Below are positions 9,001 through 17,200 of a stretch of 36,342 nt of DNA, in pieces. The stretch's first letter is position 1; every line of letters starts with the position of its first letter. The notes below the pieces were generated by a model. The model had not been told where the DNA came from. It did no database searches and saw only the letters and a list, made by a program, of their open reading frames with translations. This DNA comes from Bacteroidia bacterium (GTDB lineage Bacteria > Bacteroidota > Bacteroidia > Bacteroidales > Dysgonomonadaceae): the NCBI GenBank assembly GCA_025999435.1, contig BNXH01000012.1, positions 1-36,342 on the forward strand, given 5' to 3'. Made by a program: the position numbers and the translations under genes.

Positions 9001-10765
9001 TGGTGAAGATGCCCGGTGCAGTAATCGGGGTGGTGACCGGATTGGAATTAATGGTTGGTATGCCAACGGGCAAGCCTATATCTATCTGCAAGGTGAATTA
9101 GGAATAAAAATCAAGTTATTCTTTATAAAAAAGAAGATCCCGATCATAAAAGCCGGAGCTGCTGCCCTATTACAGGTGAAAGCACCGAATCCTATTTGGA
9201 TGAGAGGTTATCTGGGTGGATATTATAATCTGCTGGGTGGATTGATTAAAGGAAGATTCAGGTTCAAACTGGAATTTGGGGAAGAATGTAAATTGGAGAA
9301 TGAGTCGGTGCTTGGAGGTATAAAAATCATATCAGACCTTACTCCTCAAAAAGAAGGAAAAGACATAGATGTTTTTGCAATACCGCAGGCAACTTTCGCC
9401 TTCAAGATAAATGATGCATTTATAATACCCGAAGACGATGGTGATCATACCTATAAAATTATTGTAGATAAGTTTACAATGACAGATGAGAATGGAAACG
9501 AAATAAAAGGGAATGTAGAATATCCTAATTCGGGGGATATCGCCAACTTAGTTTCAGATGATATATTACCTCCTGACAAAAGGCTGAAAGCAATGGTACA
9601 AGTCAGCTTTATGGAAAAAAAGAATGGTATCTATGAAGTAGTTACCGATAATGGGCGGAAAGCCACAGAAACGGAAGAAAGATGGTTTACCACCGGAACA
9701 GCACCGAATGTAATCCCATTAACAAACATTCAGTATGCATATCCTGTGGTCAATCAGGAGAATTATTATGTTAAAGAGTCAAACTCAGGATACATAAAGC
9801 TGAAACGAGGGCAGGATTATCTGTTTGATGATGTAAACTGGGAAACAATCACACAGTTCAAAGATGTAAGTGGTAAGGTTAAAATGACTGATTTCAGCTA
9901 TGATTTAGCGGATAATAAAGTAGTTTTCACCGTACCTAATATCGATAAACAGAAAGAACATACATTATCCATAATTGCTAAAAAGACAAAAAACAATACG
10001 GGCAATCAGCAACAAACAACAACTGCTGTAACCACTACGGGAAATGAAGACAGCGAGGATGAATCATCTATGGATATGGAAACAACCACAAAGCTTGCTG
10101 CCCAAATATCTAAAGACGGAGAGATCGACCGCCTGAGCTTTACGTTCAGAACCTCGAAGTATAATACCTTATCTGATAAAATAGGTTCTTTGAAGTTTAA
10201 TCCGCTTTGGATTAAAGTCACATCAGATGTAATAACCCTGCAAAACAATATGAATGCAGATGAGTATTTTGATGTTACTGAACTTACCGGGTCGCAATAT
10301 ACAGATAACAAACCTTTAGTAAATATTACGGCATTGATGGAAGATCCGTTTGCCGGGAAATTCAAGGGTTTAATCTATAATAATTATCCGCTTGACGGTT
10401 TGACTTTAGATAGAGCTACATCGGACGATAACACAATTGGTATTCCTCCGGCTAACGCTTTACCTATATTCAATGCATACCTACTCTACTTGGACAAAGA
10501 AAAAGGGAATAGTTTCTTGAAACAAACATTCCCTTATCAATACGATCTATTCAGGTATTATAAATTAGACTGGTATGAACTGATATCAAAGGCTGCCGCC
10601 AAATATGTAGATACACCTCTCAACGCAAGGCCTCAGAAAATAAATGATGTTATGTCGTCTGATTATGGAATAATACCGAAAATGAGATACAAAGCCAAGA
10701 TACAATATATACTTCCCGGAAGTAAGTCTGGTAGCGTAAAAGAAATGAATTACGAATACAAATAA
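6074..10765 (+). CDS. Giant secreted beta-rich protein, first gene of the toxin locus
   Basis: A 1563-aa protein of no family I can name. It starts with a signal peptide (hydrophobic core YIIFLIGVFFCILPLHA, then SQLSDENG), so it is exported. The first two thirds are long runs of alternating short beta strands with recurrent GxLxIxG / SGSLEI / IRGASLSGKIKLPI phrasing, suggesting a very large repetitive beta structure. The last third turns Ig-like: a segment with YKIIVDKFTMTDENGNEIKGNV and ERWFTTGTAPN, then a Thr/Gln/Glu-rich low-complexity linker (about 1310-1345) and a final domain ending KEMNYEYK. No T9SS sorting tail and no catalytic motif is evident. It has its own consensus promoter, and the carrier gene follows after 9 bp, so the two are co-transcribed. 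An outer structural or conduit component is a reasonable but unproven role. Confidence 0.75.
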   Translation: MGLTLTSLHKKYIIFLIGVFFCILPLHASQLSDENGVLERESSDHSSIIFNSKDNDPDVLTEIAKAMGAFDVLDKNNSYSELINPNDLAELPIGIRENRDNVEYGIVVTKAKFTPEYALINVYARVVTPQQGMEGGKKELYFGAEGVKLGYSGKIIGEAKLSLLGNINIPFNQNKWMLTLEGGKINKIGGGESYNENTYVIIDCDGVKELSLKGNIQISRDLLTPLDINGKVVDKLPNGSLNRVRGDFALKAADWNDLLVKVSITPFAITSQVEKQDKGYFSFFVNDAILDLSDLRTDPSVQFPEYYQKHGYLIDGPNSWRGIYIQSLKVGLPEEFKTKDKKDAPVTLSAENLLIDNYGVSGSFAAENVFPLEKGITNKNNAWGYSLDRIEVDLAASKIRGASLSGKIKLPIQKENKEENKEAVSGFLGYTGSISEEEYLISVTSLNDINFDLWKAKATIESGSSIEMRVVNKEFYPKAILNGKLAINAGDEDDPEEDNEKKILKFQEIKFEGLTLQTKPPYFTVKSFGAFGEQKIAGLPASISDIILVADGKQANLSFGITIGLQDKGFAASGILHINGEVLSENSTQQWKYKGFKLSKLALENVDIGVATVSGSLEIMKKDPLYGDGFKAFLNAKLTGLQKVEVSVNAVFGYSTFRYWGFEGSVNGLKIPAGTVQITGFSGGAFYHMVPDREQTLNPVYKDKALVLKPDNSVGLALRAGVYGNLYNDGIASFMAGFNMSTNANGGLANMGFMGEVFIMEDITAVLPDPFAGVKGKFKEIVGKSNFIKDLSENNRVNSFLDVEKVDDSYPKATKITSALYGKLAMNYDFNNKVFHANLDVYVNVANGIVKGVGSGGRAGWAVLHIAPKDWYMYIGTPNDMIGLRVGLKNFYVESSSYFMVGSSIPDSPPPPAEVAQILGLDISDLDYMKDLNSLADGKGFAFGTHFKFDTGDMTALFLYARFQAGLGADIMLRNYGEDARCSNRGGDRIGINGWYANGQAYIYLQGELGIKIKLFFIKKKIPIIKAGAAALLQVKAPNPIWMRGYLGGYYNLLGGLIKGRFRFKLEFGEECKLENESVLGGIKIISDLTPQKEGKDIDVFAIPQATFAFKINDAFIIPEDDGDHTYKIIVDKFTMTDENGNEIKGNVEYPNSGDIANLVSDDILPPDKRLKAMVQVSFMEKKNGIYEVVTDNGRKATETEERWFTTGTAPNVIPLTNIQYAYPVVNQENYYVKESNSGYIKLKRGQDYLFDDVNWETITQFKDVSGKVKMTDFSYDLADNKVVFTVPNIDKQKEHTLSIIAKKTKNNTGNQQQTTTAVTTTGNEDSEDESSMDMETTTKLAAQISKDGEIDRLSFTFRTSKYNTLSDKIGSLKFNPLWIKVTSDVITLQNNMNADEYFDVTELTGSQYTDNKPLVNITALMEDPFAGKFKGLIYNNYPLDGLTLDRATSDDNTIGIPPANALPIFNAYLLYLDKEKGNSFLKQTFPYQYDLFRYYKLDWYELISKAAAKYVDTPLNARPQKINDVMSSDYGIIPKMRYKAKIQYILPGSKSGSVKEMNYEYK

Positions 10766-10774
10766 TAGGAGAGC

Positions 10775-13378
10775 ATGAAAAGACAACATAGAATATTCCA
10801 AAAGTTCTTGTTATTTGTATTGGTATTCTGGGTTTCCCTTCTTAATGCGCAACAATATCCTGTACAAGTTACACCTGTATTATTACCTCCGTATAGCTTG
10901 CGTCTGGGTGATTATGCTACAACCTCGGAAAATAAACTTCAGTTGCAATTGTTGATGAAAGACCTGATGGAGCCATCGCACCGCATTAAAATACGGTTTT
11001 CTCTCGAAAGTGGTGTAAACTCTACAACAGTTGTTCAAAATAATCCTTTTATTAATGGCTTTCAAGAAATAACACTTTATCCGGGGACTCCCATCTTATT
11101 AACTAATATAGACCTGCGACCATTATTCCAATTGGAAAATCTTACAGGGATTAATGCCGTGAATTATGCCCGCCCATTGCCCGAAGGTATGTACAAATTC
11201 TGCTTTCAGGTATTTGATTCTGGCACAGGGCGAGCTTTGTCAGCCAAATCGGCGGCAATAGCTTATCTGGTACAATACGAACCACCAATACTAAATCTTC
11301 CACAACAAGGGGAAAAGGTATTGAAACCCGGAGAATTTCAGAACATCGTTTTCCAATGGATGCCTCGTCAGATGGCTCCAAACACCAAATATATTTTTAC
11401 ACTGAAAGAACTTTGGGACACTCAGAGAGATCCTGTGTCAGGCTTCTTATCTTCCCGAATATTCTGCCAAGAAGAAACATATGCCCCTACGCTGTATTAT
11501 GGGATGGACAAGACTGCTTTAATACCGGGCAAACGCTATGCGTGGCAGGTACAGGCCAAATCGGGTAATCCGGTTGTAGGTAATTCTGCTACCGAAGATA
11601 ATGGAGTCTATAAAAACAACGGGCTTTCGGAGATATTCTATTTTGACTATACGGAAAACTGTATAGTCCCTATCATGCTGACAGCCAAAAATGTAGGAAG
11701 GGGTAAAACAGAGATACGTTGGTCAATGACCGGCAATAGTCCGGGTAGTTTATATCGTATCCAATACCGCCGTAAGGGTTCTACCGCCGAATGGGCGCAG
11801 CAGGAAAGTTATCAGGATATGTGTATCCTGACCGGGCTAAAAGATGAAACCGAATACGAATACCGTGTGGGAAGCGTCTGTGGAAATTTATATCAAACCG
11901 ATAATACGAGTGTAATAACAGGAAGCAATGCGACAGATTACGCATACGCTTTTAGTGAAGTTCAAACCTTTATTACAGATAACAAAGAAACATCCAACAG
12001 CAATATTCAATGCGGGATATTGCCCCAAGTAAATATTTCCAACAAATCGCCGTTGCAAACAGCATTAGGTACAAATGAAGTCTTTATTGCCGGGGACTTT
12101 CCTGTCACAGTGCTTCAATCGCAGGGAACAAGTGGCACATATACCGGATATGGATATATAGAAGTGCCTTATCTGGCTGACACTAAGATAAAGGTTACTT
12201 TTAGCAATATACAGTTAAATACGGATAAGCAATTAATAGGTGGTATTCTGGAAACGACTTATGATGTAAATGAGGGAAACATAATAAAAGGCTCGGATAT
12301 AGTGGAAACTTTTGCTGATTTCTGGGATGGGATAAAAGATGCTGTGGGAGATTTGTATGATGGCTTGAAAAATAAAGATAAACTTGTGGGGGAGCTGGCC
12401 AATGAGTTTCAAAAAGCAGTATCGGATGCCGCCAAAAACAAAGGTGATTCTATAAGTACTGATTTCGCAAAGATTACAGATTACATTAACAGTCCCGAAT
12501 TTGAGGAAGAGTTTAGCCGTTACCTGTCCGATCAGCAACAGAAGATAGAAAATAACGAGATGAGTAAGGAGCTATTCGCCAGTTTGACCGGATCATTTAT
12601 TACGGAAGCAACGGAGAAGATGTCGAAAAATCAAATTTTAATAAATGGTGTTTACTTTATTGAAATAGCAGGAGCCCGAATTAGACCTTGTTTAAGAAGT
12701 GGATGGGATTCTTTTACTACAAGAGCAAAAGAAATGGATATTAAAGGTTACATAGATTACACGATTAACGGGCAGCAATATGAGGGAAAACTTGGAAATT
12801 GGACTCCTATAGGATTGTTTATATACAATGGGAAAAGGATTGCGGGGAGGAGTTCAAGTAAAATGTTTTATGCTTCTTCATTTCAAAAAGATACGTTTGT
12901 TGGATTAACTTTTGGACAAGGAGACCCTTCATCTGATTCTGAATTTGCCGTTGGTGGGGGAATACCTTTAATTATTAATGGATTGAGATATGGAATACAT
13001 AATATATATTCTGACGATGCTCCTTTAGGGTTACCATTAACTGATGATCCAAAGAAAGAGGATATGAAATATCTTATTGAGAAAAGTAATACAGGTTATG
13101 CAATGCAGAATCACGCAAAGATGGGAAAATCCATTTTAGCCTATAATTCTAGAACAAATAGAATAATGATAATTGTTCAACCTCATGGAATAGAAGGCAT
13201 GACCTTAGATCAATTACGGGAATATTTGATAGAAAGAGGTTATGATAATGCTATTTCTTTTGATGGTTCTAGTTCTGCAACACTGGTTAAAGATCAGAGA
13301 GTTATTGTTCAGCCAGCTTTGGAAAAGGATGAAACTATACCTATAGGATTAACTATCTCAGAAAAAACTGAAAAATAA
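10775..13378 (+). CDS. TANFOR/Fn3-like carrier with C-terminal NAGPA phosphodiester-glycosidase toxin tip
   Basis: An 867-aa modular secreted protein. A signal peptide (1-25) is followed by QQYPVQVTPVLLPPYSLRLGDY, an N-terminal module I associate with TANFOR-type Bacteroidetes surface proteins. A fibronectin-III-like domain spans about 295-400, and a conserved linker domain (412-500) is encoded by the 266-bp repeat shared with the next cassette. Residues 500-620 are helical and charged. The tip (about 620-867) matches the NAGPA/phosphodiester glycosidase family: AVGGGIPLIINGL (725-737) and FDGSSSATL (829-837), against the family's usual DGGGSxTM-type motif; the two serines replacing glycines are a deviation. 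Such enzymes cleave sugar phosphodiesters, so the target is probably envelope glycan. ATG follows a purine-rich AGGAGAG, unusual for this phylum. The gene is followed by a small membrane protein, as expected for toxin-immunity pairs. The tip is more A+T rich than the carrier. Confidence 0.82.
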   Translation: MKRQHRIFQKFLLFVLVFWVSLLNAQQYPVQVTPVLLPPYSLRLGDYATTSENKLQLQLLMKDLMEPSHRIKIRFSLESGVNSTTVVQNNPFINGFQEITLYPGTPILLTNIDLRPLFQLENLTGINAVNYARPLPEGMYKFCFQVFDSGTGRALSAKSAAIAYLVQYEPPILNLPQQGEKVLKPGEFQNIVFQWMPRQMAPNTKYIFTLKELWDTQRDPVSGFLSSRIFCQEETYAPTLYYGMDKTALIPGKRYAWQVQAKSGNPVVGNSATEDNGVYKNNGLSEIFYFDYTENCIVPIMLTAKNVGRGKTEIRWSMTGNSPGSLYRIQYRRKGSTAEWAQQESYQDMCILTGLKDETEYEYRVGSVCGNLYQTDNTSVITGSNATDYAYAFSEVQTFITDNKETSNSNIQCGILPQVNISNKSPLQTALGTNEVFIAGDFPVTVLQSQGTSGTYTGYGYIEVPYLADTKIKVTFSNIQLNTDKQLIGGILETTYDVNEGNIIKGSDIVETFADFWDGIKDAVGDLYDGLKNKDKLVGELANEFQKAVSDAAKNKGDSISTDFAKITDYINSPEFEEEFSRYLSDQQQKIENNEMSKELFASLTGSFITEATEKMSKNQILINGVYFIEIAGARIRPCLRSGWDSFTTRAKEMDIKGYIDYTINGQQYEGKLGNWTPIGLFIYNGKRIAGRSSSKMFYASSFQKDTFVGLTFGQGDPSSDSEFAVGGGIPLIINGLRYGIHNIYSDDAPLGLPLTDDPKKEDMKYLIEKSNTGYAMQNHAKMGKSILAYNSRTNRIMIIVQPHGIEGMTLDQLREYLIERGYDNAISFDGSSSATLVKDQRVIVQPALEKDETIPIGLTISEKTEK
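12008..12273 (+). repeat. 266-bp direct repeat, copy A (toxin-switching homology)
   Basis: Matches 14395-14660 at 263 of 266 positions. The three differences (CCT/CCG, GTC/GTT, GCT/GCC) are all silent third-base changes. It encodes the linker domain from QCGILPQVNISNKSPLQ to ETTYDVNE, immediately before the NAGPA tip region; identity ends sharply after DVNE. Confidence 0.95.
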
Positions 13379-13403
13379 AATCTTTTTAAAAATACCAATA
13401 AGT

Positions 13404-13913
13404 ATGAAAAATATAATTTATAAAACCGTACTAGGAATAATGATTCTATTTACGTTGTTAGATATATTTTCTTTATCTTCTTTTTTATTAGCTCAAGGCA
13501 GTGATGTTATGATGACTTTTGTTAATGTGAGTGTATGGGTGAAGATATTATTTATAGTTGTTTTTTGTTTAACATATTATTTTAGACAAAAAATTAGGTA
13601 TGTGGATGCTATATTTATAATTGTTATATTATCATGGACATTAAGCGGATATAGTATAGTGCATAACTCTTATCCAGAAGATAAAATTATATCTGGATGG
13701 TATTTTGTACGAGCAAATGAAATATTAGTTTGCGGAGATAATGATACTGATTGTGAAAATATTGTTAACAACAAAACTGTTTGCAGCAAGCTCTCTTTCT
13801 GGAGAATAAAAATAAAAAATGAAAGAATAGATCAAACATTTTTTGTAGGACCTTTAATATGGGCTCAATCTAAACAAAGTTTAAAAAAAATTTATCCTCA
13901 ATCAAATTTTTAG
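13404..13913 (+). CDS. Three-TM membrane protein, candidate immunity protein for the NAGPA toxin
   Basis: A 169-aa protein starting 25 bp after the NAGPA toxin. It has hydrophobic segments at about 8-30, 40-60 and 67-85. Basic residues flank the N-terminus (MKNIIYK) and the TM2-TM3 loop (FRQKIRYV), which by the positive-inside rule puts the C-terminal 80-residue soluble domain (with four Cys, e.g. CGDNDTDC) in the periplasm. That is where a glycan-cleaving toxin would have to be neutralised. Base composition is markedly A+T rich, like the toxin tip and unlike the carrier. No family is recognised; the immunity role rests on position, size and topology. Confidence 0.6.
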   Translation: MKNIIYKTVLGIMILFTLLDIFSLSSFLLAQGSDVMMTFVNVSVWVKILFIVVFCLTYYFRQKIRYVDAIFIIVILSWTLSGYSIVHNSYPEDKIISGWYFVRANEILVCGDNDTDCENIVNNKTVCSKLSFWRIKIKNERIDQTFFVGPLIWAQSKQSLKKIYPQSNF

Positions 13914-14036
13914 CAGTAGGTTGCTTTTTATAAAGAGAAAATATTTCATTTTGCGCATGCATGCCTTAAGAGTTTAGATGATGAAAATGATTTATATAAA
14001 AATCCCATTATTTGAAAAATGTAAACCGAGATACTG

Positions 14037-14073
14037 CCCCCCGCTCGCGCGGACATTCCGTCCGTGTGTTGTG
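14037..14073 (+). repeat. REP-like palindromic element 1 (between modules 1 and 2)
   Basis: A C-run then GCTCGCGCGGACATTCCG and TCCGTGTGTTGTG. The core CGGAC-attc-CGTCCG can form a hairpin. It shares its frame and flanks (GCTCGCGC...GTGTGTTG) with the elements at 18714, 19153 and, inverted, at 19207. The rest of the gap, 13914-14262, contains no gene I can support. It holds an inverted GCATGCAGT/ACTGTATGC pair (about 14161-14218) and what may be degraded Fn3-domain sequence just before the orphan cassette. Confidence 0.8.
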
Positions 14074-14265
14074 TGAGATAAAATATAAGTCTCTCCCAAG
14101 ACTTAAAAAACAGGGAAACGTTCTTTGACATGTTGGCACAAAGGTAAAAAACAAAAAGTGCATGCAGTACAGAATATTACTTTTCGGTAGGAGGAGAAAA
14201 AACCGAGACTGTATGCAGAATACATACATACCCCTGCATGGTTTACGATTCCATGATGGTAAGCG

Positions 14266-17200
14266 TTGGAGCTTGGCAGGGGACAAAATAGAGAAACAGT
14301 CCGCGCTAACAGGATACGCCCTCAGGGCAATGCTTATGCCTTTAGCGGAATACAATACTTTACCACAGACAGTAAGAATACCGGCAGTGAATATCAATGC
14401 GGGATATTGCCCCAAGTAAATATTTCCAACAAATCGCCGTTGCAAACAGCATTAGGTACAAATGAAGTCTTTATTGCCGGGGACTTTCCGGTTACAGTGC
14501 TTCAATCGCAGGGAACAAGTGGCACATATACCGGATATGGATATATAGAAGTGCCTTATCTGGCCGACACTAAGATAAAGGTTACTTTTAGCAATATACA
14601 GTTAAATACGGATAAGCAATTAATAGGTGGTATTCTGGAAACGACTTATGATGTAAATGAATCGTCATTGTCGTATGTTTCTCAGGGTATAGGTGAAACA
14701 TTCGGCGATAGAGGAGTGGAATCTGTCCTTGTCGATTATACCATATCCGAAATACAATATGTAGCAACCCCTCCTCCGGGAAGAATAATTATCACAGGAA
14801 ATAGCGGCAAAGGAAATAATGATGATAGTGGTAATGGTGAAAGCAGCCGCCAGGAATTGCCTGCCGGTAAGGATTATGCCATTACAGATAAAGAAGGGAA
14901 TGTATGGCATGTGGATGAAGAAGGAAATGTAACCAAAGGAGAGAAAGTTGCCGAAGGAGGAGCTTCTAATGCCCAAAATACGGAAGGAATAACCGGTAGT
15001 GGTTCCAATGCCCAAGTAAGCCAGTACACAGCTAAGGGTGTCAATGTAGAATGGCACGAAACAACAGAGACTAAATATGCTTATGATACAGCAGACAAAC
15101 TTCCAGAACTGAAAGACAAATATCCAACAGTGAAAGATGCTGATGGAAATACAGTATATGTATCTTATAAAGCTGTCGTAAATAGATCCGAAGACGTTTT
15201 TGGTGCAAGAATAACATTTACCGACGAGGCTTTGAAGGATCGTAAGATCATTTTCAAAACATTAAAGATAGGTCAGGAGGTTGTAGCACAAAAAGGTTCG
15301 GATAATAATTATACGCTCACGCTGAAAGGCACAATGAACTATGCCGAGGAGGATGTCATCGCAGTATTGATGCCAAACGATAGTATACAAAAACAACAAG
15401 TGATTGGTAGCTTCAAGCTCGTACATCTTGAGCCGAAAGAAATAAATGTCACTCTTGTACCTGCGGATGAAGTAAGTAAAGGGAAGCTGGCAAATATCAG
15501 AAAGGAAACAAATGCAATCTATTCCAAAGTAGGGGTAACAATCAACTTCAATGAGGACGAAGTCTTTGATATTAAACCATATTTAGATGGTAAAGAAGAT
15601 ATTTTGACTGAGAAAAACACATTACTGTCTACTTACAGCTCTGTACAACAGGCTATAAACAATGCTTATGGTGAGCGGAATAGCGACCGCTATGTGTTGT
15701 TTGTCACCAATAAGGAGTCTTCTACCGGGCAAATGGGTTACATGCGCCTGAGCGGGCGCTTCGGGTACATCTTCCAATCGCCGACAAGCAAAACTGTAGC
15801 TCATGAAATAGGGCATGGTGTATTTCAACTCGAACATCCGTGGGAAAAATACAAAATCTCAGAATCATCTACCGATCTGTTGATGGACTATAGTCAAGGT
15901 ACAAACTTATTCCACCTCGACTGGAAGCAGATAAATGATCCTAAATTGAAGTTCTATGTTTTCCAGGGGCAAGGGGAAGGTATGATAAGCCAGACAGAGA
16001 CTAAAACCGTATATATCAGCCAGGCGGTAAGCGATGCGCTCAAGACAAAAGGTTATGTATACGATCCTACAGGCAAAGCCTTTACACTTCCCGATGGATA
16101 TAGGATATCCGAACTTTGCTATCAGGATAACAGTGGAAAGAATGCTGCTAAGATTGGTTCTGTCATCGTGTTGTTTGATAAGGATAAGAAAAGATATATC
16201 AGTTACAAAAATGATGATGATGCTTTCCTTTTCTACGCTTTAGAGAAAGAAAAAGGAAAAGAAAATGAAAAGGAACAAAAAATATCCGTTTCGTACACCG
16301 CAAACAAGACAATACCGGCTAATGCCATACGGATAATTATTGATTCCTGCAAAATCTATATCGACAAAGTAGCATATGGCTTAGGAGATACAGGGCATCC
16401 TTGCTATACCTTCAAGTCACAGTATGCAATAGCCTTCTATGAAAAATTCACAGGCCTCGTTGCACCTGAGGTTATGGAACAAGTTGGTATTATTGCCCGC
16501 TACATGGACAATATGGATCAGGAATACCTGAAAGAGCTGATAGAAAAGGCTAACTATGAAAATTCGTCCGCTGCCGATGACCCAATGGTTTGGGATTACT
16601 ACTTCAAGCCGTTATTCAGGTCATACGCCAAAGGACAGGAACCAAACGCAGAGCGCCTGAAAGGAACATATAATCGGGTATTAGCTTACAACAAGGCATG
16701 TGCAGATCTTGCACGGCGGGCAAATGCATCAGAGGCTGATAAATTCACTACCGCAGACCAGATCGTTGAATTGGTGAAAGATATCAGTTTCGGCGGTAAA
16801 GTTGTTGTGGCGGAAACTCCATTCAGCAAACTGACAAACGACCAGCGGAAATACCTGCTTCAGATTCTGTCGGAGGGAAATATGTCGGGACGTAATAATA
16901 TAGGTGAATCCTATAAAGCGGAAGATATTGTCCTTCAAATATTCCGTACAGCCGCGAATAATGATATTGCCGCCCTTATCAAGGGTTTAGACAAAACAAC
17001 CCTGTTCCGCCTGTTGTCTGAAACAGACGACCACCTGTATTTTATGCAGGGACAGTTTACAGAACTGGTACTCCGGTTGAGCATAGCCCTTATGGAGCAG
17101 GACAGGATTATCGAAAATTATGAGACGCTGTTCGACTTGCTATTTAGTAAAGGCAATTACCTGGTATTCGATAACGGTTACTTCGGTAAAAAGAATACAG

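Noticed and set aside
14162..14419. 85-codon plus-strand frame ahead of the orphan cassette
   Set aside because: It runs in another frame from the cassette homology and shares its last bases with repeat copy B; most likely fortuitous or a frameshifted Fn3 remnant.
14008..14445. Minus-strand frames across the REP element and cassette start
   Set aside because: They run through palindromic repeat DNA and the reverse of repeat copy B; no protein-like pattern.
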